Source: Rhodobacteraceae bacterium F11138 (lineage in GTDB: Bacteria > Pseudomonadota > Alphaproteobacteria > Rhodobacterales > Rhodobacteraceae). From it: 64,000 nucleotides of DNA. Position numbers and translations under genes: made by a program. Under the pieces are notes generated by a model that saw only the letters and a list, made by a program, of their open reading frames with translations, was not told the origin of the DNA and did no database searches. Below are positions 50,141-59,364 of the stretch, piece by piece (position 1 is the first letter of the stretch; every line of letters starts with the position of its first letter). The stretch covers positions 100,931 to 164,930 of the forward strand of contig JAEKDP010000009.1 of NCBI GenBank assembly GCA_016521575.1, written 5' to 3'.

Positions 50141-51019
50141 ATGGACCGCAAACTGATTGTTCTGGGATATCCCACAAAAGAGCGCGTGGCCCAGTTTGCC
50201 GAGCGGCTGAAACGAGGCGCGGGTGTGGATGTCTCTGACGTGCATGTTTCTGCGACCGGACCATCCACAATCTATGTTGATCTGCCTGACTCGAACCAGA
50301 TGCGTGCGCGGCTTCACGCACTGGCGCATGAAGAAAGACTTGACGTTTTGATTGGCCCGCGGACAATCGAACGCATCACGCTTTTCATCGCTGATATGGA
50401 GGCGACGATCATCCAGGATGAAATGCTGGATCGCCTGGGCGAAGAGCGCGGAGTTTCGCTCGCTGGGACTACGGCGCGGGCCATGGCAGGCGAAATCGAC
50501 TTTGAGCAATCGCTTATTGAACGCACCCGCCTGCTTGCTGGAACGACAGAGGCCCTGCTCAAGTCACTTTGTTCAACGATCAGCTACACCCCCGGCGCAA
50601 AAGCTCTGGTGACTGCATTGAAAGCTCAAGGAGTGACAACAGTCCTTGTTACTGGCGGATATGATACCTTCGCCAAAGAAGTTGCGAGGACCTGCGGATT
50701 TGACGCCATCGTTTCCAACACACCAATTTTGAAAAATGGTGTGATGACAGGTGAAATCGAAAGGCCGATCTGCACTGCCAAAACGAAAAGAGACGTTTTG
50801 CTGGATTATTGTAAGAAGCTCGGGATTGACCCATACTCAGCATGTTGTATCGGCGATGGTGCCAACGATCTGCTGATGCTGCAAACTTGCGGCTTGCCAG
50901 TAAGCTTCAAGGGAAAACCAATCGTGCAGGAAGTCGTGAATTTAAACATCACAAGCGGAGATTTGACATCTGTGCTAGCGGCCGTCGACCTTTGCACGCC
51001 GAAAGCTCTAGCCAGATGA
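50141..51019 (+). CDS. Phosphoserine phosphatase-like HAD phosphatase with altered motif I
   Basis: A 292-residue protein resembling SerB: an N-terminal ACT-like region (about residues 1-75), then a HAD phosphatase domain. Motif I reads FIADMEATI instead of the usual DxDST. Asp85 (nucleophile) is kept, but the acid/base Asp is Glu87. Motif II is LVTGGYD, the Lys is in AKTKRDV, and motif III is GDGANDLLML. SerB frees serine from phosphoserine. The Asp-to-Glu change could lower or alter activity. The ATG at 50141 is preferred because GGGGC precedes it and it matches the SerB N-terminus. Its stop overlaps the binding-protein gene. Confidence 0.82.
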   Translation: MDRKLIVLGYPTKERVAQFAERLKRGAGVDVSDVHVSATGPSTIYVDLPDSNQMRARLHALAHEERLDVLIGPRTIERITLFIADMEATIIQDEMLDRLGEERGVSLAGTTARAMAGEIDFEQSLIERTRLLAGTTEALLKSLCSTISYTPGAKALVTALKAQGVTTVLVTGGYDTFAKEVARTCGFDAIVSNTPILKNGVMTGEIERPICTAKTKRDVLLDYCKKLGIDPYSACCIGDGANDLLMLQTCGLPVSFKGKPIVQEVVNLNITSGDLTSVLAAVDLCTPKALAR

Positions 51020-52014
51020 TAGCGCGGCTGATTGTTTGCCTCTGCGCCATCGTGGTCGCAAATCCGCAAACAGCGCAGGCGGATACACACACACGCGCTG
51101 CCGTTCAGGACCGCGGTTATCTGATCTGCGGCGTCGGGATCGATGACTTTGGATTTGCAACACAGCGCATTGATGGAGAGTGGACTGGGTTCGATGTCGA
51201 CTTCTGCCGGGCTGTTGCGGCTGCTGTTCTTGGGGATGCAGAGGCAGTTGAGTTTGTCCAGCTCGACAGTCTGAATCGGCTGTCCGTGTTGGCGGATGGC
51301 AAAGTCGATATCTTGTTTCGGACGACAACCTATAATTTCACGCGCGATGTCGCGCTTGGCTTCGAGTTTCCGGCTGTCACCTATTACGACACTCAAAGGA
51401 TACTGGCATTCGCGGATACCGGGGCCGACCAACTTACTGATATGGACGGCAGAACCATTTGCGCCAATTCTGGTACAACCAGTATAGACAATATCCGTGC
51501 CGCAATAGATCGCGCCAAAATCGACGTAGATATATTGGAAATCGCCTCCCAATCGGGTCGCTGGCGGGCTTTCTTTGCCGGCGAATGTGACGCTGTCACC
51601 GCAGACGGAAGTGATCTGGCCGCCCGGATTGCAAGCCGTCCGGGATATCGCAACGAATTCACCTTGCTCAAAGACGAGATTTCAAACGAGCCGTTGGGGG
51701 CGGTTGTACGCGAAGGCGATCTGGAATGGGTTCACATTGTTCGTTGGGTCGTAAACCTGACCATCGCTGCAGAGGCCGCCGGAGTTGGGCAGGACAGTCC
51801 GATAGGCGCCATACAACAACTTGGTCTGCCGGACGGGCGCGCGCTCGGGTTGCGAGAGACCTGGGGACAGGACGTCATCTTGCAGGTCGGCAATTATGGC
51901 GCAGTCTTTGACCGCAATTTAGGGGCGGGTTCGTATCTCAATCTGCCGCGCGGATTGAACCGTTTGTGGAGAGACGGAGGGCTGATGTATCCCCTTCCGA
52001 TGAAAATGCAGTGA
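51016..52014 (+). CDS. Aap-type amino acid binding protein in a signalling operon
   Basis: A 332-residue secreted protein related to AapJ. Signal peptide about 1-22 (MIARLIVCLCAIVVANPQTA). The core includes LICGVGIDDFGFATQRIDGEW, TGFDVDFCRAVAAAVLGDAEAV and FRTTTYNFTRD. No permease or ATPase genes follow. Instead the hybrid kinase gene begins at its stop (GTGA overlap). This arrangement suggests a periplasmic sensor that presents an amino acid-like ligand to the kinase, as TorT does for TorS. It could alternatively serve the aap permeases. Confidence 0.88.
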   Translation: MIARLIVCLCAIVVANPQTAQADTHTRAAVQDRGYLICGVGIDDFGFATQRIDGEWTGFDVDFCRAVAAAVLGDAEAVEFVQLDSLNRLSVLADGKVDILFRTTTYNFTRDVALGFEFPAVTYYDTQRILAFADTGADQLTDMDGRTICANSGTTSIDNIRAAIDRAKIDVDILEIASQSGRWRAFFAGECDAVTADGSDLAARIASRPGYRNEFTLLKDEISNEPLGAVVREGDLEWVHIVRWVVNLTIAAEAAGVGQDSPIGAIQQLGLPDGRALGLRETWGQDVILQVGNYGAVFDRNLGAGSYLNLPRGLNRLWRDGGLMYPLPMKMQ

Positions 52015-54149
52015 CGGGAAAAAGCAGTCGATCGATCAGTGTTGGGCGCATGGTCTTTCTTACTTTGGTTTGCATGTCTTTGGGAGCCATAACCATCGGG
52101 TTCGTTGCTATATTCGGCATTCAGTCTTTCCGGCAGGAATTTGATCGGATGATCGAAGCGGATCTTCCACAGGCTACCGTCGCCACTCGTCTGAATGCCG
52201 AAGTGTCGGGTCTTACGAGCCTCGTTGGTCTGTTACTCACCGCGCGATCTGAAATCGCTCTCAGCACGATCCGTATCCAGACCGGTGATCAGCTGGATGC
52301 CATCAATCGTCAATCAGCCCTACTGCAGGATTTTGAGCTGCGCTCTGGTGAATATGCTGAAATCGAGAGCTCTTTGACAGAACTGGTTCACAACCTGGGT
52401 GCTTTGACGTTGCTCAGCGTTCGACGGTTGCGGGCCGAAGACGCCTTTCGCGCTCTGATCAATGAGGCCCTAGCGCAGGCCGCGAGCCACGAAAATGGTC
52501 TGACTTTTCTGTTGTGGCTGCAAAACGTGGAAGCGACTACGCGTATTCAGGAAATTCCGCGGATGTCACGGGACCTTGAAAAAATAGCGCAGGGCATCGC
52601 CTGGATGACATTCGGACAGCGAATTCTTGATCAACGCATGGCCCTGCTTGAAATCGAAACCAATGCGCAAGGTCGATTGAACCGGCATACGCAGATGTCT
52701 GAACGATTGGCTGACGCAACGCGGTTCATGTCATCGCGCCTGATCACAGAAGCCAATACCCGCAGCGCCGCAATTCAGTCGCTCATTCAGCGCAATCTGT
52801 ATTTCATCCTAGCCTGTTTTTTCACCTTTGCGACGGTCGGGGCCTTCATCTACCACTACCTGGACAAGCACGTTGTGGGACCAATCCAAGACCTGACGCG
52901 CCGGATGAACGACTATGGTGGAGCGAGCAGGCCTCAGGTGTCTTCGACCAACGAGATCACCCAGCTCGAGACCTCCTTCGCGAAATTGACCGATGCCATC
53001 GCCGAACGTGAAAACCGTCTTGTGACCCTAAACTCCGAGGCAACAGACGCGCGGCGGGACGCGGAGAAGGCAAACCGATCCAAATCAAAACTGTTGGCCG
53101 CTGCCAGCCATGATTTGAGACAACCCATCCATGCGATGGGCCTGTTGATCGGTGGCATTGCTCGCGATGAGCTCAGCGAGGCATCACGTCAGACGGTGGA
53201 ACATCTTACAAACCTCACACAGGAAACGGTTCAGCTATTCAATTCCGTACTTGATCTTTCAAAACTGGAGGCCGGGACATTTACCGCCACGCTTACGCCA
53301 ATGGACCTTGGCGCTCTCTTTTCCCGTCTGGAAAACGAGTTCCAGCCAAGATCCTCGCGCAGTGGCGCGGTTCTAGATATTATGCCGCCAATAGCAGGCA
53401 CTTTCGTCAATGCGGACGAAGACGCGGTTTACCGTATCCTGAGCAATCTGATTGTGAATGCCATCGACTACGGTAATGATGGCCACGTCCAAGTCGGCGT
53501 TTGCACAGACGCCAATCTGTGCACCGTGTTCGTTGCAGATAACGGACCGGGTCTGATGCTGGAGCAGGCAACTGCAACGGACCGGGCAAAGGAAGACGAA
53601 GTTGCAAGTTATGGGCTGGGTTTGTCGATCAGTTTTGCCCTGGCGAAGGCGATGAAAACTGAACTGACCTTCTCCACGCCCGAAGGCGATGGGACACGCT
53701 TTGAATTGCCATTGGAATTGGCCACGCATTCCTCGGGCGCCGGCCAAGTCAAGGCCGCGCGACATCATGGATTTGAGCCATTGTTTGGTCTCCCCATCGT
53801 GCTGGTTGAAGACAATCCTGACGTCAATATCTCGACAAGAGACGGGCTCGTCGGTCTTGGCTGCACGGTATCGACATGCCGAACGTATCAAGAGGCGCAG
53901 CAAGCAATTTCCACCTTGAACAAACCCTTTGTCCTGATTTCCGACATCGATCTTGGCCGCGGGCGTCGGGCAAACGAGTTCATTTTCGAAATCAAGGCCA
54001 GCACACCGCATCTCATCGCCACGGTAGTGACCACAGCCTCAGTGGGCGACTTTCCTAAGCTCTGGCAAGGTGATCCGAAAGTACATGTCATGGAGAAGCC
54101 GTTCAAGCTCGGACGCCTGGCCAGCTTGCTCCGCCATCTTGCGCCTTGA
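52011..54149 (+). CDS. Hybrid sensor histidine kinase with receiver domain
   Basis: A 712-residue membrane kinase. The first helix is near MVFLTLVCMSLGAITIGFVAIF. A periplasmic helical sensor of about 230 residues and a second helix (LYFILACFFTFATVGAFIYH) follow, then a HAMP-type linker. The phosphorylated His is in AAASHDLRQPIHAMG. The ATPase domain has the N-box NLIVNAIDYG and ADNGPGL. A C-terminal receiver has VLVEDNPD and Asp in ISDIDLG. The helical sensor between two helices plus an adjacent binding protein recalls TorS. The start is a GTG at 52011 overlapping the preceding stop. Partner regulator is unknown; 43233 is a candidate. Confidence 0.88.
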   Translation: MTGKSSRSISVGRMVFLTLVCMSLGAITIGFVAIFGIQSFRQEFDRMIEADLPQATVATRLNAEVSGLTSLVGLLLTARSEIALSTIRIQTGDQLDAINRQSALLQDFELRSGEYAEIESSLTELVHNLGALTLLSVRRLRAEDAFRALINEALAQAASHENGLTFLLWLQNVEATTRIQEIPRMSRDLEKIAQGIAWMTFGQRILDQRMALLEIETNAQGRLNRHTQMSERLADATRFMSSRLITEANTRSAAIQSLIQRNLYFILACFFTFATVGAFIYHYLDKHVVGPIQDLTRRMNDYGGASRPQVSSTNEITQLETSFAKLTDAIAERENRLVTLNSEATDARRDAEKANRSKSKLLAAASHDLRQPIHAMGLLIGGIARDELSEASRQTVEHLTNLTQETVQLFNSVLDLSKLEAGTFTATLTPMDLGALFSRLENEFQPRSSRSGAVLDIMPPIAGTFVNADEDAVYRILSNLIVNAIDYGNDGHVQVGVCTDANLCTVFVADNGPGLMLEQATATDRAKEDEVASYGLGLSISFALAKAMKTELTFSTPEGDGTRFELPLELATHSSGAGQVKAARHHGFEPLFGLPIVLVEDNPDVNISTRDGLVGLGCTVSTCRTYQEAQQAISTLNKPFVLISDIDLGRGRRANEFIFEIKASTPHLIATVVTTASVGDFPKLWQGDPKVHVMEKPFKLGRLASLLRHLAP

Positions 54150-54173
54150 GCTACGTGTTCAGTCCGGGCAACT

Positions 54174-54395
54174 TGGACCTGTCACGCTTTCGTGCCGCTC
54201 GGGTTGCTCATTTAAGCGACCTTTCGTTCGAAGGCCAAGGGGCTTTTCCAGCCCGACGCTGAGAGCCTTCGACGCGGATTGTAGAAGCCGTTGATGTATT
54301 CGAAGATGGCCATCTCAGCATCGCGACGTGTCCGCCAGGATCGCTGCCACAGCAGTTCCGCCTTGATCGTCTTGAAGAAGGTTTCGACGGCAGCG
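54174..54395 (-). mobile_element. IS3-family remnant A: 3' end of transposase orfB
   Basis: The minus strand encodes AAVETFFKTIKAELLWQRSW, then RRDAEMAIFEYINGFYNPRR and SASGWKSPLAFERKVA before a stop at 54212. This is the C-terminal end of an IS3-type transposase, from the DNA-binding/catalytic Glu region onward. Everything upstream of the conserved D-N-A region is missing. The outer end probably lies near 54174 (TGGACCTGTC). It abuts remnant B. Confidence 0.7.
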
Positions 54396-54672
54396 TCGGG
54401 GAACCCTACGACAACGCTCTCGCGGAAACGATCAACGGCCTCTACAAGACCGATCTGGTCCAGCGCCAGGGACCATGGCGCAGCATGCAAGACCTGGAAC
54501 TGGCCACGCTCGGCTGGATCTACTGGTTCAACAACCGGCGCCTGCTCGGACTCATCGGCAACATCCCACACCAGCAGAGGCCGAAGAGATCTTCCATGCG
54601 CGGCGCGGCGCGCTCGATATGGTCGCGTGAAATGAAGCTATAGGCCTCCGGTAAAAAAAACCGGGCGATTCA
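54396..54672 (+). mobile_element. IS3-family remnant B: 3' end of a different orfB and right end
   Basis: The plus strand encodes EPYDNALAETINGLYKTDLV, then WRSMQDLELATLGWIYWFNN and RRLLGLIGNIP. This is the C-terminus of an IS3-type transposase distinct from remnant A. A two-base insertion near 54567 shifts the frame; the other frame continues as AEAEEIFHARRGALDMVA to a stop. GCCTCCGGTA...CCGGGCGATTCA at 54644-54672 looks like the right terminal repeat. Only the 3' part remains. Confidence 0.7.
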
Positions 54673-54754
54673 GCATATTGCGCCAGTCGCGGACCGATGC
54701 GGCCAAGAAGCACGCGCTGAAACCGGCAGCCGAAAAAACAGACCACGCCTGCAC

Positions 54755-55651
54755 TCAGTCGCGCGACCGCATTGAGGATACGATATGACCATACATCAGC
54801 GTGGACGCCCGTTGCATTTCGCCAGAAGCAATCGCGTCCAATATGGCAATATGTTCTTCGCAAGCGGTGCGAATACGTGTGCGATCCTGATAGTGGAGGT
54901 ATTCCGTTACCCGTCCCGAAGGATCGTGGAAGTCCATCGCATTGATGAAGAAGCGGTTGCGGCAGTATTTGGCAAGTGCGGTATGCAGCCGGTCGTTCGC
55001 TTCAAAGACCTCTGCCACATCGAAGTTGTGGCCAAGCTTGCCGATGATCGCCTCTTGTTGGCGGCGCATGTCGGCAATTTCATCCAGGTTGGCCACAAAC
55101 CCTGGTTCCAGCAACATTGCGGGCTCCAGTATCAACCGGAACCGGTCCATATCCTGGTCATCGTCTTCCCTGGTTTTCTGCAAAGGAGCAAACAGCCAGC
55201 CATACCCGGGGCTGGCTCGCAGGAAGCCTTCTTTGGAAAGCCGGGTCAGCGCCTCGTGCAGCGGTTGCCGGTCGACATCAAACCGGCGCATCATCTCTGC
55301 CTCGGTGACACGATCCGCGAGTTCACCTTCGAAATAGGCATCCACGATCTGGTTGTAGACCCGGCGCATTGGCTGATCCGAGGGCGACAGCTCTAGCGTT
55401 GGAAGAGTGGCTGCTTCACGGTCAAGGCAATATCCCTGCTGCGGCACATGTTTCGCTACGCCGATTTCACACAAAAAATCCAGAGCGCGGCGGACAGGTG
55501 TGCGCGACACAGCAAACTGGGGCGCCAACACAGACTCCCTGAGCGGCGCACCAATCGCCAGCGACTGTTGACGCGCCATATCAAGGATCTTCGCGGCGAT
55601 TTCGCGTTGAAGTTCCGAAATTTTGGTATCCGGGCCGGCAGAGCTGTTCAT
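54755..55651 (-). CDS. GntR-type regulator with two winged-helix domains and FCD domain
   Basis: A 298-residue regulator with an unusual layout. A first GntR-like winged helix (residues ~12-75: SELQREIAAKILDMARQQSL, QFAVSRTPVRRALDFLCEIG) is followed by a second (~95-155: MRRVYNQIVDAYFEGELADR, RFDVDRQPLHEALTRLSKEG). A C-terminal FCD-like helical domain with EANDRLHTALAKYC and EEHIAILDAIASGE ends the protein. Two DNA-binding domains in one chain could bind paired sites. The ATG at 55651 is chosen so that the direct repeats at 55685-55716 lie outside the gene; starts further upstream (55711, 55732) exist. It is divergent from the hydrolase-transporter operon it probably controls. Confidence 0.85.
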   Translation of the reverse strand: MNSSAGPDTKISELQREIAAKILDMARQQSLAIGAPLRESVLAPQFAVSRTPVRRALDFLCEIGVAKHVPQQGYCLDREAATLPTLELSPSDQPMRRVYNQIVDAYFEGELADRVTEAEMMRRFDVDRQPLHEALTRLSKEGFLRASPGYGWLFAPLQKTREDDDQDMDRFRLILEPAMLLEPGFVANLDEIADMRRQQEAIIGKLGHNFDVAEVFEANDRLHTALAKYCRNRFFINAMDFHDPSGRVTEYLHYQDRTRIRTACEEHIAILDAIASGEMQRASTLMYGHIVSSMRSRD

Positions 55652-55684
55652 TTTGCCGGAATACCCGGCGGCTTCGCTCCTCAC

Positions 55685-55716
55685 AAGTGTATTTTTTCGG
55701 ATGAAGTGCATTTTTT
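55685..55716. promoter_or_regulatory. Direct repeats upstream of the tandem-winged-helix GntR gene
   Basis: AAGTGTATTTTTT (55685-55697) and AAGTGCATTTTTT (55704-55716) differ at one base and start 19 bases apart, about two helical turns. They lie between the GntR gene and the divergent hydrolase operon. A regulator with two winged-helix domains could contact both copies. Confidence 0.4.
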
Positions 55717-55771
55717 GCTGGACTTCTCCCAAGGTATTTTCTTACACAAAATACAGTTTAGGAGATTCCAT

Positions 55772-56632
55772 ATGAGGGAAAGCAACCAGGCCGAACAAGA
55801 TGATCTGCGTCTCGGTTATTACGATCTCGGGCCGACGCCCTTTTTTACCCTGCAAAGCGAACCACGGCTTTGCTACTGCCTTTACGTCCCGACCGAATAT
55901 CAGCGGGACGGCGATAAGCGATATCCGTTGATCGTTCTGATACACGGAACCGAACGCTGGCCCGCACATTATCGGGACAACTACGCTGCATTCGCGCAGG
56001 AACAGCAGGCCATCGTTCTGGCCCCCCTGTTTCCCTGCAACCTGTTCTTCATCGGCGATACTGAAAACTACAAACTGCTCAAAGCCGGCGACATCCGTTT
56101 CGACCAGGTGCTGCTGGACATGGTCGATGAGATCGGTCAGCGGTACAGGCTAGCCTCTGACAAATTCCTGATGCACGGGTTTTCCGGCGGCGGGCACTTT
56201 ACGCACCGCTTTCTCTATGCCCACCCCCACCGGCTGCTTGGGGCCTCTATTGGTGCTCCCGGCGTGGTCACGCTTTGCGAACCCGATCTTGATTACCCGC
56301 TGGGGCTGAAGGGCATGGCGGACTTCATCGGCGGCGAAATCAACCCCGATGGCATAGCAGCCGTACCGATTCAATGCGTGGTAGGTGCCGAAGATACGGA
56401 CACCTGGGAAATAACCATCCCCGATAGTGAAACCCTATTCTGGGTGCCAGGCATCAACGACACAGGCATAACAAGGATCGACCGGCTGCGCACGCTCGCA
56501 GGTTCACTGGAAAAGGCCGGGTGCGATGTACAATTCGATATGGTTCCAGGGCTCGACCACGATCAGGACGGCGTCGTGGACGCGGTGCAAGGCTTCTTTG
56601 CACGGATACTTCAGGCGGAGGCTCAACAGTGA
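55772..56632 (+). CDS. Alpha/beta hydrolase, poly(3-hydroxybutyrate) depolymerase-like
   Basis: A 286-residue hydrolase without a clear signal peptide. It has a strand-loop LIVLIHGTERWP, the nucleophile motif HGFSGGGHFTH, and a C-terminal His in MVPGLDHDQDG. The overall order resembles PHB-depolymerase and esterase-D-like hydrolases. TAGGAGATTCC precedes the ATG at 55772. The following C45 hydrolase starts in its stop codon (GTGA). It opens the right-hand cassette, the counterpart of the left one that has an NylB-like hydrolase at this place. Confidence 0.83.
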   Translation: MRESNQAEQDDLRLGYYDLGPTPFFTLQSEPRLCYCLYVPTEYQRDGDKRYPLIVLIHGTERWPAHYRDNYAAFAQEQQAIVLAPLFPCNLFFIGDTENYKLLKAGDIRFDQVLLDMVDEIGQRYRLASDKFLMHGFSGGGHFTHRFLYAHPHRLLGASIGAPGVVTLCEPDLDYPLGLKGMADFIGGEINPDGIAAVPIQCVVGAEDTDTWEITIPDSETLFWVPGINDTGITRIDRLRTLAGSLEKAGCDVQFDMVPGLDHDQDGVVDAVQGFFARILQAEAQQ

Positions 56633-57744
56633 GCGGCGTGGCCTCATTCCCCTATATCGAAGTGGAAGGCGATCCCGAGGGGATCGGCCTGTCCTATGGC
56701 AAACAGGCGATGGACGGTATCCATGCCAGCCTGAACATCTATCGCCCGGTTTTCGAGAATATGGGCATGACATGGGACGCGGCCCTTACGCGTGCCGATG
56801 GCTTTATCCAGCAGCTACAGAGGTTTGACGCCGATCAGGCAACCGAACTGCGCGCCATCGCACGCGGCGCCGGGGTCAAACCCCAGGAAATCATGGCGGT
56901 AAATGCGCGTACCGACATCATGTATGGTGCCCCCGAGAAACCGACCGCGCTGGACGATGGCTGCACCGGTGCCATTGCCATGCCCGAGACCACAGCGGAC
57001 GGGCATCTGATCCACGGTCAGAACTGGGACTGGCGCAGCGATTGCAAGAACTCGGTTGTCATCGTGCAGCGCAGGCCTCGGAAGGGCCCAGCGACGCTGA
57101 ACTTGTTCGAAGCTGGCACGCTGGCACGCTGCGGCATCAACGAACATGGTATCGCCCTGACTGCGAATTTCCTGCACTGCGACCATGACAATGACCGTTC
57201 CGACGATCATGTCGGGGTGCCTTCGCCGTTTGTCCGCCGACAAGTCCTGTCGAACCACCTTCTTGCCGATGCGGCAGAGGCGATCATGCGCGCACCGCGC
57301 AGTTTTTCGAACAATATCATGCTGTCGGACGCGATTGGGATTGCGGTCAATCTGGAAACCACACCCCGCGAATTCTACTGGCTCAAACCCACGGACGGGT
57401 TGCTTGTCCATGCCAATCACTTCATCTCGGCGGCCGGCAGGGCGCGGGTATTTGATTCCGGTCTGGGCATCACCGCCGACAGCCTCTATCGCGAAGACCG
57501 GGTGCGCGACGTGCTTGAACAGGCCCGAGGACAGATCACCGTCCAGACCATGCTGAATGCTTTTGCCGACGATTTCGCATCGCCCGCTGCCGTTAACCGG
57601 CCGCCAACATCCGGGCCCGGTGGAGAAGAAAGCGCCACCGTGGCGACCATCGTCATGGACGTGAGTGACCGCAGCATGACGGTCGTTCCGACCCCCTATT
57701 CCCAATCCGAACCGATGACATACAGGCTGACAAAAAATCCATAA
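56629..57744 (+). CDS. C45-family acyltransferase/peptidase, second copy
   Basis: A 371-residue N-terminal-nucleophile protein of the isopenicillin N acyltransferase-like C45 family. Predicted self-cleavage is between Gly111 and Cys112 in DDGCTGAIAM, followed by GQNWDW (130-135), the same signature as the copy at 13578. It makes or breaks acyl-amide bonds. It starts with GTG overlapping the hydrolase stop (GTGA). The product should be cytoplasmic and act on material imported by the downstream transporter. The two copies are clearly related but diverged. Confidence 0.87.
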   Translation: MSGVASFPYIEVEGDPEGIGLSYGKQAMDGIHASLNIYRPVFENMGMTWDAALTRADGFIQQLQRFDADQATELRAIARGAGVKPQEIMAVNARTDIMYGAPEKPTALDDGCTGAIAMPETTADGHLIHGQNWDWRSDCKNSVVIVQRRPRKGPATLNLFEAGTLARCGINEHGIALTANFLHCDHDNDRSDDHVGVPSPFVRRQVLSNHLLADAAEAIMRAPRSFSNNIMLSDAIGIAVNLETTPREFYWLKPTDGLLVHANHFISAAGRARVFDSGLGITADSLYREDRVRDVLEQARGQITVQTMLNAFADDFASPAAVNRPPTSGPGGEESATVATIVMDVSDRSMTVVPTPYSQSEPMTYRLTKNP

Positions 57745-57790
57745 ATGCCGGTGCAGCCCCGGCCTTCCTACCAACGGAGGTACCCCATCA

Positions 57791-59347
57791 ATGAAACATC
57801 TTCCGATAGTTGCGGCCCTGTTCGGGGCGTTGGCCGCCCCCACATTTGCCGATACCCCACGAATGGGAGGCACCGCCAAGGTCGCTCTGGGGGCGGACAT
57901 TCTGGGGACGCAACCGGGCGTAGTCCGCGAGTCAGGCACCGACACGGTACTGCATCACATCTTCGAGGGCCTGGTCGCCTATGACGCCACACTCGAAGTT
58001 CAGCCCATGCTGGCCGAAAGCTGGGAAATCTCTGACGACGGCAAGACATATACCTTCACGCTGCGCGATGACGTCACCTTCCACAATGGGCAACCCTTGA
58101 CCAGCGCCGACGTCAAGTGGAGTTGGGAGCGTTGGCTGGATGCGGAACTTGGCTGGGGCTGCACCCATTGGTATGACGGGTCCGAAGCGCTCAAGATCGA
58201 AGCCATCGAAACCCCCGACGATACGACCGTGGTGTTCCGTCTGAACATCCCCAGCGGTCTGTTCCTGGCCCAGATGTCCAACTTCCAATGCTTGCCGGCC
58301 ATTGCGCACCCCGACAGCGTTGACGCTGATGGCAATTGGGTTGCCCCCATCGGCACTGGCCCCTTTACCTTGGGCGAGTGGGAAAAGGGCGTTTCGGTCA
58401 CACTGAACAAGAACCCCGACTATGCCCCCGCTTCCGGCGAAAAATCAGGCTACGCAGGTCAACGGATCGCCTATCTGGACAGTGTCGAGTTCATGGTTGT
58501 ACCCGAGCCTGCCACCGCCATGGCGGGCCTGCGCGCGGGCGATTTGCATCTGATGGTCAATATCGGGCCTTTGGAAGAAACAGAACTGGGTCGTGCGGCC
58601 AATGTTGAGGTTCTGACCGGCCCCGGACTGGAGTGGAGCACCCTGCTGGTGAACGTCCACGATCCGGTAATGAAGGATCTCGACATGCGCCTTGCCGTGG
58701 CCCATGCGATTGATTTCGAAGCGCTCGCCAAAGCCACCACCCGTGGTGCTGTGGGGTACAATCCCGCCTCCTATTCCGGGCAAAGCGTCTATCACACCGA
58801 TGTGCAGAAAACCGGATACACCCGCGATCTGGACAAGGCGGCAGAGCTTCTTGAACGCGCCGGATACGATGGCACGCCGCTGAAAATCCAAACCAGCAAG
58901 CGTTATGGCAACATGTTCCAGAACGCGGTCATCATCCAGTCCATGCTGGCAGAAGCCGGCATCGAGGCAGAGTTGGAGGTGCTGGAATGGCCCGCGCATC
59001 TGGACAACTACTTTCAGGGAAAGTTCCAGCTTTCGTCCTTCGGCTACTCTGCCCGGACCGATCCGGTGATGAACTACTGGTCTGTGGTTGGTCCCCATGA
59101 AGAAAGCCCCGCCTATCAATGGAACAACGAGGACGCCTATGGCATGACCTTCGAAGCCGCCGCGGAGACCGATCCGGCCAAGCGTCAGGAGATCTTCGAC
59201 AAGATACACACCATGATGATTGAAGAGGCACCCACGCTGAACCTCTATGATGAGGTCAACGCCGCGGCGATCAATACGGCGCTGAATAACTATGAAATCT
59301 GGCCAGGTGGCAAACCGCGCCTTTGGGGTGTATGGCTGGAAGAATAA
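57791..59347 (+). CDS. Peptide-type ABC transporter, periplasmic binding protein (DppA/OppA family), second copy
   Basis: A 518-residue secreted binding protein of solute-binding family 5. Signal peptide 1-20 (MKHLPIVAALFGALAAPTFA). The mature protein includes GGTAKVALGADILGTQPGV, MLAESWEISDDGKTYTFTLR and DDVTFHNGQPLTSADVKWSW. It is paralogous to the protein at 7214 (for example QLSSFGYSARTDPV near the C-terminus). CGGAGGTACCCCATCA precedes the ATG. A perfect hairpin follows the gene. Confidence 0.91.
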   Translation: MKHLPIVAALFGALAAPTFADTPRMGGTAKVALGADILGTQPGVVRESGTDTVLHHIFEGLVAYDATLEVQPMLAESWEISDDGKTYTFTLRDDVTFHNGQPLTSADVKWSWERWLDAELGWGCTHWYDGSEALKIEAIETPDDTTVVFRLNIPSGLFLAQMSNFQCLPAIAHPDSVDADGNWVAPIGTGPFTLGEWEKGVSVTLNKNPDYAPASGEKSGYAGQRIAYLDSVEFMVVPEPATAMAGLRAGDLHLMVNIGPLEETELGRAANVEVLTGPGLEWSTLLVNVHDPVMKDLDMRLAVAHAIDFEALAKATTRGAVGYNPASYSGQSVYHTDVQKTGYTRDLDKAAELLERAGYDGTPLKIQTSKRYGNMFQNAVIIQSMLAEAGIEAELEVLEWPAHLDNYFQGKFQLSSFGYSARTDPVMNYWSVVGPHEESPAYQWNNEDAYGMTFEAAAETDPAKRQEIFDKIHTMMIEEAPTLNLYDEVNAAAINTALNNYEIWPGGKPRLWGVWLEE

Positions 59348-59364
59348 GCCTGATTACGCAGAAC

